Shown piece after piece: positions 41,773 through 51,192 of a stretch of 64,000 nt of DNA. Origin of the DNA: SIG351 sp045627045 (GTDB lineage Bacteria > Bacillota > Clostridia > HGM11327). The stretch's first letter is position 1; every line of letters begins with the position of its first letter. The notes under the pieces are model-generated. The model saw nothing but the letters and a program-made list of their open reading frames with translations, was not told where the DNA came from and ran no database searches. Made by a program: the position numbers and the translations under genes. Where the stretch lies: contig JAZQMY010000033.1 of the NCBI GenBank assembly GCA_045627045.1, forward strand, positions 59,827 to 123,826, in the 5' to 3' direction.

Positions 41773-42873
41773 TCAGTCAAGAATGCCGTGCATCGGATTG
41801 TTCTGCATAGGTATCGTTCTCTCAAAATGTGTTTCGAGGTCTATTGTCTTGCCAAGGTCGCTTGACTTCTGGAAAGAAGTAAGGATTTCAAGCACATGAA
41901 GTGTCTGCTTGTAGCTGCATCTGAAAGGTCTGCCTGTTTCAAGAGACTTTGCCATATCAGCGAGGCCGAGAGCACGTGAATTTTCCTTGTAATCGAACAT
42001 GAGAGGAATCTCCTTGAAGCTTCCGTCTTCAGGACGGAGAACCTTGACGGGACCGCCGAAGCCGTTCGGATCGGGAACGAAAATAGTGCCCTTTGTTCCG
42101 TAAATCTCAAATCTTGCGCCTTCGTTTGAGTAAAAATCAAATGTTGTGATGATCGTGCCGATTGCACCGTTGTCGAAGTGAAGTGTTCCTGTGACGTGAG
42201 TAGGAACGTCAACGTTGATCACCTCACCGTAGTGAGGTGCAGAAGTGATGATTCTCTTCGGGAATGTTGTTTTAGTAACGCCTGTAACACTCTTTACGCC
42301 GCCGACGAGGTTGAGAAGAGCAGTAACATAGTACGGTCCCATATCAAGCATAGGGCCGCCGCCGAACTTGTAGTAGAACTCCGGATCGGGATGCCATGTT
42401 TCGTGACCGTGGCAGAGCATAAAGCATGCAGAACCGACGATGTCACCGATCATTCCGCTGTCGATGAGCTTTCTTGCTGTCTGGATTCCTGCGCCGAGGA
42501 ATGTATCAGGAGCACCGCCGAGCATAAGACCTTTTTCTTCTGCGATTCTTACGAGCTCCTTGCCTTCTTCGTATGTTGCGCCGAGAGGCTTTTCCGAATA
42601 AACGTGCTTGCCAGCAAGAAGTGCGCCCTTTGTAACATTGAAATGTTCATAAGGACGTGTAAGGTTGAGAACGATATCAATTTCGGGATCTGCAAAGAGC
42701 TCCTCCATTGTGTCGTAAACCTTTTCAATGCCGTACTTGGCCTGGGCGTTAAGAGCTCTTTCCTTTACAAGATCGCAAAGAGCAACGAGTTTGACTTCCC
42801 TGAAAGTCTTTGTAAGATTTTCAAGATAGATGCCGCTGATGGAGCCGACTCCTACCATACCTATTTTAACCAT
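41773..42873 (-). CDS. Gfo/Idh/MocA family oxidoreductase (copy 2)
   Basis: The 366-aa protein has the NAD(P) motif GMVGVGSISGIYLENL, the catalytic EKP motif in YSEKPLGAT, GGAPDTFLGAG and DMGPYYVTALLNLVGG. It is a true dehydrogenase type, unlike the protein at 2000-3208. Typical reactions are oxidation of a sugar at C1, C2 or C3. It is a close tandem paralogue of the gene immediately upstream and is the last gene of an operon with two ThuA proteins. A 3-keto-glycoside route is inferred from that set. Confidence 0.9.
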   Translation of the reverse strand: MVKIGMVGVGSISGIYLENLTKTFREVKLVALCDLVKERALNAQAKYGIEKVYDTMEELFADPEIDIVLNLTRPYEHFNVTKGALLAGKHVYSEKPLGATYEEGKELVRIAEEKGLMLGGAPDTFLGAGIQTARKLIDSGMIGDIVGSACFMLCHGHETWHPDPEFYYKFGGGPMLDMGPYYVTALLNLVGGVKSVTGVTKTTFPKRIITSAPHYGEVINVDVPTHVTGTLHFDNGAIGTIITTFDFYSNEGARFEIYGTKGTIFVPDPNGFGGPVKVLRPEDGSFKEIPLMFDYKENSRALGLADMAKSLETGRPFRCSYKQTLHVLEILTSFQKSSDLGKTIDLETHFERTIPMQNNPMHGILD

Positions 42874-42905
42874 AATGTACCTCCGTTTTGATCTGAATTA
42901 TTCTG

Positions 42906-44009
42906 TCAGTCCAGTATGCCGTGCATAGGATTGTTATGCATCGGCTCTACACGTTCAAAATGAGTTGTCATTTCGTAAGGCTTGCCTTCCATACTTGATT
43001 TTTCAAATGCAGAAAGAGCTTCAATAACATGAAGAGTCTGCTTGTAGCTTGTACGGAATACTCTGCCTGTTTCAAGCGCCTTTGCAAAGTCTGCAAGACC
43101 GAGACCGCGTGAATCGGTGTTGTAGTCAAACATGATAGGCATATCTTTTACCTGCCCGCCGTCTTCGGGACGAATCAGCTTGACAGGTCCCCAGAAGCAA
43201 TTCGGGTCAGGCAGAACGATAGTGCCCTTTGTGCCGTAGATCTCGAATTTAACGCCCTCGGGAGCGAGTACGTCGAATGATGTTGTGATCGAAACGACTG
43301 CACCGCAATCGAATTCGATAAGACCTGACGTGAATGTAGGTGCTTCAACATCGATGATGTCTCCGTAGTGAGGCTCGGATGTGATTATTCTCTGAGGATA
43401 AGTGATCTTTGCCATACCGAATATGCGCTTGATTCCGCCGAGCATATTTATGAGAGCAGTGATATAGTACGGTCCCATATCAAGCATAGGGCCGGCGCCT
43501 CTTTTATAGAGAAATTCCGGATCCGGATGCCATGATTCAGGTCCGAGGTAGAGCATCTGACAGTGACCGCCGATCGGCTTGCCGATTGCACCGCTGTCGA
43601 TCAGGAATCTTGATGTCTGGAGACCTGCGCCCATAAATGTATCAGGAGCGCCGCCTATCATAAGGCCTTTTGCTTCTGCAAGTTCAACGAGCTCTTTGCC
43701 TTCCTCAAATGTTGCGCCGAGAGGCTTTTCGGAATAAACGTGCTTGCCGTGGAGAAGAGCTTCCTTTGAAACGTTGAAGTGCTGATAAGGACGTGTTAAG
43801 TTAAGAACGATATCTATTTCCGGATCTGCAAAGAGGTCATACATTGTATCGTAGACCTTGAGATCGGGGTATTTTTTCTGTGCGTTGAGTGCACGTTCCT
43901 TGATGAGGTCGCATACGCCGACGAGCTTTATTTCCCTGAAAGTATTTGCAAGGTTTTCAAGATAAACTCTGCTTATCGAGCCAACGCCGACCATTCCTAT
44001 TTTCATCAT
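42906..44009 (-). CDS. Gfo/Idh/MocA family oxidoreductase (copy 1)
   Basis: The 367-aa protein has GMVGVGSISRVYLENL, YSEKPLGAT with the catalytic lysine, GGAPDTFMGAG and DMGPYYITALINMLGG. It shares most of its length with the following gene, and both end in the same NNPMHGILD. The two may act as a heteromer or on two related sugars. It starts 21 bases after the ThuA gene stop codon and is in the same operon. Confidence 0.9.
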   Translation of the reverse strand: MMKIGMVGVGSISRVYLENLANTFREIKLVGVCDLIKERALNAQKKYPDLKVYDTMYDLFADPEIDIVLNLTRPYQHFNVSKEALLHGKHVYSEKPLGATFEEGKELVELAEAKGLMIGGAPDTFMGAGLQTSRFLIDSGAIGKPIGGHCQMLYLGPESWHPDPEFLYKRGAGPMLDMGPYYITALINMLGGIKRIFGMAKITYPQRIITSEPHYGDIIDVEAPTFTSGLIEFDCGAVVSITTSFDVLAPEGVKFEIYGTKGTIVLPDPNCFWGPVKLIRPEDGGQVKDMPIMFDYNTDSRGLGLADFAKALETGRVFRTSYKQTLHVIEALSAFEKSSMEGKPYEMTTHFERVEPMHNNPMHGILD

Positions 44010-44030
44010 AATTTATTCTGACCTCTCTGA

Positions 44031-44753
44031 TCAATACATTTTTGCGTTATTTTCGTATTTTTCAGTTGTAAGACCGTTTTCAACGGCATACTGCTTGCCT
44101 TCGCCTGCCCAAACAAGACCTCTTTCCATGAGTACGTTTGCTGAAGGTGACTTGTCGAAAACATCGTCGTGATGTCCGAGGGAAGTATAGAATACTCTTC
44201 CGTTACCCCAGAATTTTGTCCATACAACAGGCATATCAACTACCTTGTTTGAAGCGTGATAATAGGTTACGAGCGGGAAACGTGTAGTTGCAAGAACTTC
44301 GATTGCCGGATCAACGTGGAGATAATAGTGTTCACTTGAGACCTTGAAGTCTTCAATGCCCTCAATGATCGGGCTTGAGCCTCTGCGGATATTGACTGTG
44401 TATTCAACGCCGTCACCGCCCGGATGGCTTACCCACTGACCGCCTGTCATAAACTGCCATTCTGTGTTGTCTCTGAAAGAGTCACACATACCGCCGTGGC
44501 ATCCTGCAAGGCCTACGCCTGAAGCAACTGCCTTTGAAACGTTTCTTACCTGATCCCATGTGATGCTACCCATTGTCCAGCAGGCAACGATCAGGTCGAG
44601 TGACATAAGATAATCAAGATCGAGGAAAATATCGAGCGTATCGCTGATTTTTACTTCGTAACCGTGTTTTTCAAGAAGACCCTTGAATCTTTTGGATGTA
44701 AGCTGCGGTTCATGACCGTCCCAGCCACCCTGGACTATCAGTGCTTTTTTCAT
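44031..44753 (-). CDS. ThuA-domain protein (copy 1)
   Basis: The 240-aa protein has a class I glutamine-amidotransferase-like fold with the ThuA pattern: ALIVQGGWDGHEP, GVGLAGCHGGMCDSFR, SEHYYLHVDP and FYTSLGHHDDVF. ThuA proteins work with a Gfo/Idh enzyme (ThuB) in oxidative disaccharide use, and two Gfo/Idh genes follow here. AAAGGAG precedes the ATG. The biochemical step of ThuA is not firmly established. Confidence 0.85.
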   Translation of the reverse strand: MKKALIVQGGWDGHEPQLTSKRFKGLLEKHGYEVKISDTLDIFLDLDYLMSLDLIVACWTMGSITWDQVRNVSKAVASGVGLAGCHGGMCDSFRDNTEWQFMTGGQWVSHPGGDGVEYTVNIRRGSSPIIEGIEDFKVSSEHYYLHVDPAIEVLATTRFPLVTYYHASNKVVDMPVVWTKFWGNGRVFYTSLGHHDDVFDKSPSANVLMERGLVWAGEGKQYAVENGLTTEKYENNAKMY

Positions 44754-44837
44754 TTTTTCTCCTTTTTTTGAAAATGCGCGCAGAAACAGAACGTACTGTA
44801 TCTGATTTCCGCACGCATTGATGATACTTACAATTTA

Positions 44838-45569
44838 TTACTTGTTCTCAAGAGAAGGTGTCCAGCCCTGTGTCATCTTCGGGAAGTTAACAGGAGCAGC
44901 CCACTTAACAGCATTCTTGATAACCTGCTGAATTGTAGGATTGAAGTATGTCGGGAATGTTTCGTGACCCGGTCTGAAGTAGAAGATCTTGCCGTAGCCT
45001 CTGTTGTAGCAAACGCCGCTTCTGAATACTTCGCCGCCTGAGAACCAGCTCATGAATACGAGTGCATCCGGAGCAGGGATGGAGAAACGCTCACCATATG
45101 TTTCTTCGTGCTCGAGCTCAAAGAATTCAGGAACGTTGTTGCAAATAGGATGCTGAGGCTCCATTACCCAAAGACGCTCTTTGTCGCCTGACTCACGCCA
45201 TCTGAGGTCCCATGTGTTAACACCGCAAAGTCTGCTGAAAATCTTTGAAGCATGACCTGAGTGAAGAACGATAAGTCCCATGCCGTGATTAACGACTCTG
45301 TCATAAATTCTGTTTACATACTGATCTTCGATGTTGCCGTGGCAGCAATGTGCCCAGTAGATGAGTACATCTGTATCATCGAGGTCTTCCTGCTTGAAGC
45401 CCTGCTCGTCATCATACATTGTGAATGCACGAACCTTGCCGATTTCTTCGTCTTCCTTGAGGAAGTTTGCGATGCAGCCGTGGATACCCTCAGGATATAC
45501 GTCTCTTACTTCCTGGCTCTGTTTTTCGTGGAAACCTTCGTTCCATACTGTAACATTGATCTTTTTCAT
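44838..45569 (-). CDS. ThuA-domain protein, trehalose-utilisation type (copy 2)
   Basis: The ATG at 45569 follows AAAGGA. The 243-aa protein matches the classic ThuA pattern with VTVWNEGFHEK, VYPEGIHGCIANFL, DVLIYWAHCCHG, GLIVLHSGHASKIFSRL and RPGHETFPTYFN. It belongs to a different ThuA subgroup from its neighbour. It lies between gltX and the other ThuA gene in the same operon. Confidence 0.88.
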   Translation of the reverse strand: MKKINVTVWNEGFHEKQSQEVRDVYPEGIHGCIANFLKEDEEIGKVRAFTMYDDEQGFKQEDLDDTDVLIYWAHCCHGNIEDQYVNRIYDRVVNHGMGLIVLHSGHASKIFSRLCGVNTWDLRWRESGDKERLWVMEPQHPICNNVPEFFELEHEETYGERFSIPAPDALVFMSWFSGGEVFRSGVCYNRGYGKIFYFRPGHETFPTYFNPTIQQVIKNAVKWAAPVNFPKMTQGWTPSLENK

Positions 45570-45610
45570 TTTACAAATTATCCTTTCGTAAAAACAATAT
45601 AAGTATTTTG

Positions 45611-47065
45611 TCAAAGCGCTGCTTTGATAAAATCAATGGCTTTATTTACTCTGTTGAGTGTTTCTTCCTTGCCGATGATGTAGGCAATTTCAGTTGCGCC
45701 GCCTGGTGTTGACATCTTGCCGGAGAGAGCTGTTCTCAAAGGCCAGAGAACGATGCCGTTCTTTACGCCTGTTGCAGCGATGTGATCCATGATCGTCTGG
45801 TGGATCGTCTCTTCATCCCAGTTTTCGATTCCTTCAAGAACGGGAACGAGCTCCTTGAGTGTTTCGAGTGAGCCTTCAACTGTTGTCTTCATCTTCTTGT
45901 GAACGTACATTGACACATCGTATTCGCAAACGTTCTCGAAGAAGTCAACGTAATCCGGAATTTCGGAAAGCACTTCGACTCTTGACTGGAGAAGCTCTGA
46001 AATTCTCTCAAGTCTGAGCTCCTTTGTGAGGCACTTCTCATAGTAGGGGAGTGCGGCCTTGTGGAAATCGGCAGGCTTCATCATCTTTATGTATTCACCG
46101 TTCATCCAACGGAACTTGACTGTATCAAATACGGCAGGAGAATTGTTGATGCCTTTTACGGAGAATACTTCCTCAAGCTCCTTGAGTGAATAGATTTCTC
46201 TTTCACCGCCGGGGCTCCAGCCGAGAAGCGCTACATAGTTGATAATTGCATCAACGAGATAACCCTTGTTGTAGAAGTCCTCGAATGAAGCATCACCTTC
46301 ACGCTTTGAAAGCTTTTTGCCGCCTTCCTTTGTGATGAGCGGAAGATGGATGTACATAGGTCTTTCCCAGCCGAATGCATCGTAAAGCAAATTATACTTA
46401 GGAGTGGAAGTGATGTATTCATTACCTCTTACAACGTGTGTAACGCCCATAAGGTGGTCATCAACAACGTTTGCGAAGTTGTATGTCGGGAGACCGTCTG
46501 ATTTGAGAAGGATCTGCTCTTCAAGAGTGCTGTTTTCGATTGAAATGTGGCCGTAAACGGCATCATCGTATTCGGACGTGCCTTCACGGGGCATGATCTG
46601 TCTGATTACGTAGGGCTCGCCTGCATCAAGCTTTGCCTGAATCTCTTCTTTTGAAAGATTCTTGCAGTGACCGTCGTATTCATAGGGAAGACCTTTTGCT
46701 TCAAGGTCAGCTCTGAGTGCATCAAGGCGCTCCTTGCTGCAGAAGCAGTAGTATGCGTGGCCTGATTCAACAAGCATTTCCGCATACTTCTTGTAGAGTG
46801 GCTTACGTTCACTCTGAATGTACGGGCCGTTTCCCATATCCTTATCCGGACCTTCATCATACTTCAGACCGCAAAGATCGAGAGTTCTGTAAATAACGTC
46901 CATAGCGCCGTCAACGTATCTGTTCTGGTCTGTATCCTCAATTCTGAGCATAAATGTTCCGCCCTGTGACTTGGCGATAAGATAAGAATAGAGTGCAGTA
47001 CGAAGATTGCCTATGTGCATATAGCCCGTCGGGCTTGGTGCAAAACGTGTTTTAATGTTGCTCAT
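45611..47065 (-). CDS. gltX: Glutamate--tRNA ligase
   Basis: The 484-aa class I synthetase has the HIGH-type motif PTGYMHIGNLRTALY, the KMSKS-type GGKKLSKREG and a C-terminal anticodon-binding region. It charges tRNA-Glu and, in many Clostridia, also tRNA-Gln before amidation. It sits inside a sugar operon, between two epimerase genes (25 bases upstream) and two ThuA genes (41 bases downstream), with no terminator on either side. This placement is unusual. Confidence 0.95.
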   Translation of the reverse strand: MSNIKTRFAPSPTGYMHIGNLRTALYSYLIAKSQGGTFMLRIEDTDQNRYVDGAMDVIYRTLDLCGLKYDEGPDKDMGNGPYIQSERKPLYKKYAEMLVESGHAYYCFCSKERLDALRADLEAKGLPYEYDGHCKNLSKEEIQAKLDAGEPYVIRQIMPREGTSEYDDAVYGHISIENSTLEEQILLKSDGLPTYNFANVVDDHLMGVTHVVRGNEYITSTPKYNLLYDAFGWERPMYIHLPLITKEGGKKLSKREGDASFEDFYNKGYLVDAIINYVALLGWSPGGEREIYSLKELEEVFSVKGINNSPAVFDTVKFRWMNGEYIKMMKPADFHKAALPYYEKCLTKELRLERISELLQSRVEVLSEIPDYVDFFENVCEYDVSMYVHKKMKTTVEGSLETLKELVPVLEGIENWDEETIHQTIMDHIAATGVKNGIVLWPLRTALSGKMSTPGGATEIAYIIGKEETLNRVNKAIDFIKAAL

Positions 47066-47089
47066 TTTATTGATATCCTGATTTCTATA

Positions 47090-47833
47090 TTATAATAATT
47101 TCCTTACAAAGTCATGGTTGATCCTGGCAGCTTCAAGTGCGGGGAGATCGATGCTTTCCTGCTCAACGATAGCCCACTCTGTGTTGTTTGCCTTGAGGTA
47201 ATCCGTGATGCCCTTGAAATCAATGCAGGACTTGTCGAGTGTGCACATTTCTGCAGCGCCGTTTCTGAGGAGACCCTTGTAGTGGCAGAGAACGTTTGTC
47301 TTCGGCGCGAAAGCCTTGAGCTGAGCGAGAGCATCGTCAGTTGCGAACTGAGCCCAGCAAGTATCTATTTCAAGAACGAAGTCATCGGCTGTCTTGTCAT
47401 AGATGTGCTGCATGATCGGCTTGCCCCAGATGCTTGCAAATTCCATGTAGTGATTGTGGAAGCCTGTGCGGATGCCGTACTTCTTGCCGGCTTCATAGAA
47501 CTTGTTGATCATGTCAAACTTGAGGTCATAACGGCACTTCGGGAACCATTCCTCAAAGCCTGCCCACGGGATGATAACGTACTTGATGCCCATTTCTGCG
47601 TGTTCTTCAAAAACTTTATCAAACTCAGCAGGATCCTTCGGCATACCGAGGTGGCATGAAATACCTTCAAGTCCGAGGTCGTTCATAAGAGCCTTTATTT
47701 CCTTGGGTGACTTGCCGCCGTAGCCGCAGAATTCAACACCGTCATAACCGATTTCTTTTACTTTCTTGAGTGTTCCGACAAAATCTTCTGACTGCTCTTT
47801 TCCGAGCGAGTACATCTGAATACCTAATTTCAT
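47090..47833 (-). CDS. Sugar phosphate isomerase/epimerase-like TIM-barrel protein (copy 2)
   Basis: The 247-aa protein has KLGIQMYSLG, IGYDGVEFCGYGG, GFHNHYMEF, VLEIDTCWA and VEQESID, with metal ligands (Glu, Asp, His) at the usual strand ends of the AP-endonuclease-2 superfamily. The family includes inosose isomerases, epimerases and keto-glycoside lyases. A tandem paralogue precedes it by 21 bases. It is likely to act on the product of the Gfo/Idh enzymes in the same operon. Confidence 0.88.
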   Translation of the reverse strand: MKLGIQMYSLGKEQSEDFVGTLKKVKEIGYDGVEFCGYGGKSPKEIKALMNDLGLEGISCHLGMPKDPAEFDKVFEEHAEMGIKYVIIPWAGFEEWFPKCRYDLKFDMINKFYEAGKKYGIRTGFHNHYMEFASIWGKPIMQHIYDKTADDFVLEIDTCWAQFATDDALAQLKAFAPKTNVLCHYKGLLRNGAAEMCTLDKSCIDFKGITDYLKANNTEWAIVEQESIDLPALEAARINHDFVRKLL

Positions 47834-47854
47834 AGTGATGATTTCCTTTCTGAA

Positions 47855-48604
47855 TTAAAGAATTGTTCTCATGAAGTCATGGTTGATCTTTGCAGCTTCC
47901 ATAGGTGAAACATCTTCCATGCCTTCCTGCTCAACGATAGCCCAGCAGTCAGGAGCGTTCTTCTTGTAGTATTCTGCAACTGCCTTGAGGTTTACGCAGC
48001 CACCGTTCATTGTGTCCGGGTTAGGGAAGTTTCTGTCGAAGAGCTGCTTGAAGTGGCAAACCTTTGATGTCTTGGGAGCATATTTCTCAACGATCTTGTA
48101 TGCGGCATCGCAAGTACCGAATTCAGCCCAGCAGCAGTCGATTTCCATGAGGAAGTCATCAGCTGTATTTTCAAAAATGTGATCCATTACCGTCTTGCCG
48201 AATACTTCCGTGAATTCAAGAAAGTGATTGTGGAAGCCGATCTGCATTCCGTGCTTTCTTGCGCAATCACCGTAAGCCTTGATCTTTCTGAAGGTTTCGT
48301 CAAAATTGCACTTCGGGAACCAGGCGTCGTATGCGAGGTGGGGAATGATGATGTATTTTACGCCGACTTCGGCATATGTTTCGAAAATGCTGTCGTAAGG
48401 GCCGTTGTCCGGCAGACCTGAATGACATGAAGGTGCTTCAAGACCGTTGTCATCGAGCATTTTCTTGAATTCTGAATGCTTATGTCCTGCAAAACCGCAA
48501 AGCTCAATACCGTCATAGCCGATTTCCTTGATCTTTTTGAGCGTGCCTTCCAGATCTTCTCTCGGAGCGCCTCCGAGTGAGTACATTTGTAAACCTAATT
48601 TCAT
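47855..48604 (-). CDS. Sugar phosphate isomerase/epimerase-like TIM-barrel protein (copy 1)
   Basis: The 249-aa protein has KLGLQMYSLGG, IGYDGIELCGFAGHK, GFHNHFLEF, LMEIDCCWAEF and VEQEGM. It is clearly paralogous to the next gene over its full length. It is the first gene of the seven-gene sugar/gltX operon. I see no convincing promoter or ribosome site in the 88 bases before it, although the spacing to the helicase loader gene upstream suggests a separate start. Confidence 0.87.
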   Translation of the reverse strand: MKLGLQMYSLGGAPREDLEGTLKKIKEIGYDGIELCGFAGHKHSEFKKMLDDNGLEAPSCHSGLPDNGPYDSIFETYAEVGVKYIIIPHLAYDAWFPKCNFDETFRKIKAYGDCARKHGMQIGFHNHFLEFTEVFGKTVMDHIFENTADDFLMEIDCCWAEFGTCDAAYKIVEKYAPKTSKVCHFKQLFDRNFPNPDTMNGGCVNLKAVAEYYKKNAPDCWAIVEQEGMEDVSPMEAAKINHDFMRTIL

Positions 48605-48692
48605 GATGAATACCTGAAGAAAAATGATTTATCCGAAAAAATGATAATTATTTTTCTTCTCCTTTCTTCAAAAATAACATTGTTGATTTTAT

Positions 48693-49664
48693 TTAAGCGT
48701 TCGGCTTTACGCGAACGTCGGTTCCGTTGAGGAGTAATGAGTTTGATACGCGTCTGTTGAAGAGTCTTGACATTATTCTGTCTGAATAACGTTCTTCAAG
48801 CTGTCTGGGTGAAAGGTTCGTGGATACTATTGTGGCTCTGTCAAGCTCGATTCGTCTGTCAAAGATGAAATAGAGAGTATTGAGAGTGAAGTTATCCTTC
48901 ATAAGCTCTGTGCCGAGATCATCGATTACGAGAACGTCAATGTCAGACAACCTTTCAAGCTCTGAATTGAAGCCCTGACTGTCGGAAATGTAGAGATTGA
49001 AAAGCTCACTTATCAGCTTGTAGGCACTTATTTTGATCACGGAAACCTTCCTGTCATAGAATGCCTTTGTGATGCAGTTGAGGAGAAAGCTTTTGCCTGT
49101 ACCGCTTAGACCTGATATTATTATATTCTTTTTCGGCACATTGGGGAATGATGCGCAGTAGCTTTCAAGAGCAGACCTGATGTGCTCCATCTGCTTTCTC
49201 TGTTCAAGACCGTCCTTTGTGACTTCGGGGAATATGCTACTGTCGAAGGATGTGAAGTTTTCTCTTTCGAGAATTTTCATTTCCTCATCGCCGAATCTCA
49301 TCTGTGCGAAATAGTCGGCAAAGCAATGGCATCTTGACCCGTCAGGAAGTCTTCCCGTGTCGGAGCAATCGGGGCAGGTGTACTTTATGGTGAAAACGCC
49401 TGTGTCGATATTGTTTTCCTTGATGTATTGCTCCTTCCTGAGGAGAATATCTTCAAGATCCTTCTCAAAGGCTTCCTTTTCCGGAAGATGCTTCATGCCT
49501 GCACGGAGAACCTTTGATTTTGCGGCGAAAACCGAATCGTTGAGTTCCTTGAGCTTCGGATGGACAGCGTAAAGTCTGTCTATTTCTTCAATACAGTTCT
49601 TTTCGGCTTCTTTTCTGAGCTCTCTGTATTTCTGCATTACGAGCGAGTAGATGTCTTCGTTCAT
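48693..49664 (-). CDS. dnaI: DnaI/DnaC-like helicase loader ATPase
   Basis: The 323-aa protein has a Cys-rich N-terminal zinc site (YTCPDCSDTG and CHCF at about residues 112-130), then an AAA+ domain with Walker A GLSGTGKSFLL and Walker B VLVIDDLGTE. An arginine-rich end (RIMSRLFNRRV) follows. Such proteins load the replicative helicase at origins or restart sites. The start codon overlaps the stop of the preceding DnaD-repeat gene by four bases, which couples the pair as in Bacillus dnaB-dnaI. Confidence 0.88.
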   Translation of the reverse strand: MNEDIYSLVMQKYRELRKEAEKNCIEEIDRLYAVHPKLKELNDSVFAAKSKVLRAGMKHLPEKEAFEKDLEDILLRKEQYIKENNIDTGVFTIKYTCPDCSDTGRLPDGSRCHCFADYFAQMRFGDEEMKILERENFTSFDSSIFPEVTKDGLEQRKQMEHIRSALESYCASFPNVPKKNIIISGLSGTGKSFLLNCITKAFYDRKVSVIKISAYKLISELFNLYISDSQGFNSELERLSDIDVLVIDDLGTELMKDNFTLNTLYFIFDRRIELDRATIVSTNLSPRQLEERYSDRIMSRLFNRRVSNSLLLNGTDVRVKPNA

Positions 49665-51148
49665 CGTTTATCTTCAAAACCTCCGAAATTGTCGAACATA
49701 TCGGAATAATCCTCTTCTGAGTAGGAGTGATTATCCATATCCTTGAAGGCATATTTCTTTGATCCCTTCTGCGGCGAAACCTGTTTGTCCTGATATCCTG
49801 AACTCTTTGCTTCTGCATCCTTGACGTTTGATATTCCCGCATCCGCCCATGCAATGAGCACCTTATTCATATATCTCCACGGCTTTTCTGCGGAAAGCGC
49901 CATACTTGCGGCATAGAGAATGAGGTCGAGCGGCATTTTCAGGTCACCCTTCCAGTGCTTCATATACTCACGCTCGTTTTCGGATATCTCCTGAGTTACG
50001 CCGAGAACTGAATGCACCTGCTTGATGTCCTCATCAAACATATGCTTCTGATTCATGTAAGCGAGCATATCGTCTGCGGTTGAGATCCCCTTCATGCTGA
50101 ATGATTCAAGGAGAGCATCGAGTGCTTCAAACGGATTTCTGCTTGATGAGATCATGCTGGCGGCAATTTCGATCGATTCATCGTCATAGCCATATTCGTT
50201 TTCCCATTTGCGGTATTTTTCTGTCTGTACAGCCGTGGGAGCACCTGAAATACCGAGATAGAAAAGAAGTTTTCTTACCTTTGATCTGTAATTCTCCGAG
50301 CTTTCCTTTGCGGTGCTTATTTCCTTTGCGGAGGAGAGCTTTTTCTCATGGAGACTCGTTATTATCGTATCGAGGTATTTGATCGTAGGATTGTTTGCGT
50401 TGAGCGTCTGATTACATGCTTCACGGATCGCATCAAACGAAAATCCGTATTCAGATGTCCATTTTTTATAACAATTAATTTCGGGTACTGTCGGCTGTCT
50501 GTTCATTCCGAGATAACGGAGAATCTTCTGCGTGTCACGAAATGCGTTGGAGTTGGTTTCAAAATATTTCCTCAGCTCCTCAACAGTGTTGATACCCTCG
50601 TTCTTGCGTGCTTCAATGACCTTTTCAACGTATTTGTATGGAATATCTGTTGACTGTGCGGCACGGATGCTGTATTTGACCGCCTCAATGACGTATTCCT
50701 CGCTGACATCAAATATTGTCATCATATCCTGATAGAGAAGATAGTCCTGCGTATCAAGAATTCTCGGGGAGAATGCTTCGGAAAGCTGATTGTTGAATGC
50801 CGCAAATTTATAAAGCTCGACATTATCCGAAAAATCACTCCTGAGGAAGAGATCCTTCATGCTGTGCATTTCAATGTCGATGATGTCATTTTCTTCTTCA
50901 GATACGCTCATTACGCCGAGCTGCGTCCAATATCTGAAAGCACGCTTGATGTCATCCACAGAAAGCTTGAGTGCGGATGAAACCGATGCGTATGTAATTT
51001 CTTTTCCTCCTGGATAATAGCACAAATTCAGGCAATAAATGTAAATCTTGACGTAATCTCCGGGAGACTTTACGAGATACTGCTGAATGAACATATTCTC
51101 AAGAGGTGTTATGTCATAAAGATGATATTGGCTGTCGAATCTGATCAT
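49661..51148 (-). CDS. DnaB/DnaD-like replication initiation protein with repeated DnaD domains
   Basis: The 495-aa protein begins with a winged-helix-like region (about 1-95). At least three and probably four repeats of the DnaD C-terminal domain follow, each about 70-80 residues with a pattern such as LGI..PT..E...Y.KWE.EYG and a closing A-x-x-x-GI. It would act with the DnaI-like ATPase to load helicase. It ends in a short Asp/Ser-rich tail. The promoter is at 51193-51221. Confidence 0.85.
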   Translation of the reverse strand: MIRFDSQYHLYDITPLENMFIQQYLVKSPGDYVKIYIYCLNLCYYPGGKEITYASVSSALKLSVDDIKRAFRYWTQLGVMSVSEEENDIIDIEMHSMKDLFLRSDFSDNVELYKFAAFNNQLSEAFSPRILDTQDYLLYQDMMTIFDVSEEYVIEAVKYSIRAAQSTDIPYKYVEKVIEARKNEGINTVEELRKYFETNSNAFRDTQKILRYLGMNRQPTVPEINCYKKWTSEYGFSFDAIREACNQTLNANNPTIKYLDTIITSLHEKKLSSAKEISTAKESSENYRSKVRKLLFYLGISGAPTAVQTEKYRKWENEYGYDDESIEIAASMISSSRNPFEALDALLESFSMKGISTADDMLAYMNQKHMFDEDIKQVHSVLGVTQEISENEREYMKHWKGDLKMPLDLILYAASMALSAEKPWRYMNKVLIAWADAGISNVKDAEAKSSGYQDKQVSPQKGSKKYAFKDMDNHSYSEEDYSDMFDNFGGFEDKR

Positions 51149-51192
51149 TTCTTTTTCCGTTCAATAAAAATTGAAAAATTATTCTTCTTTTA

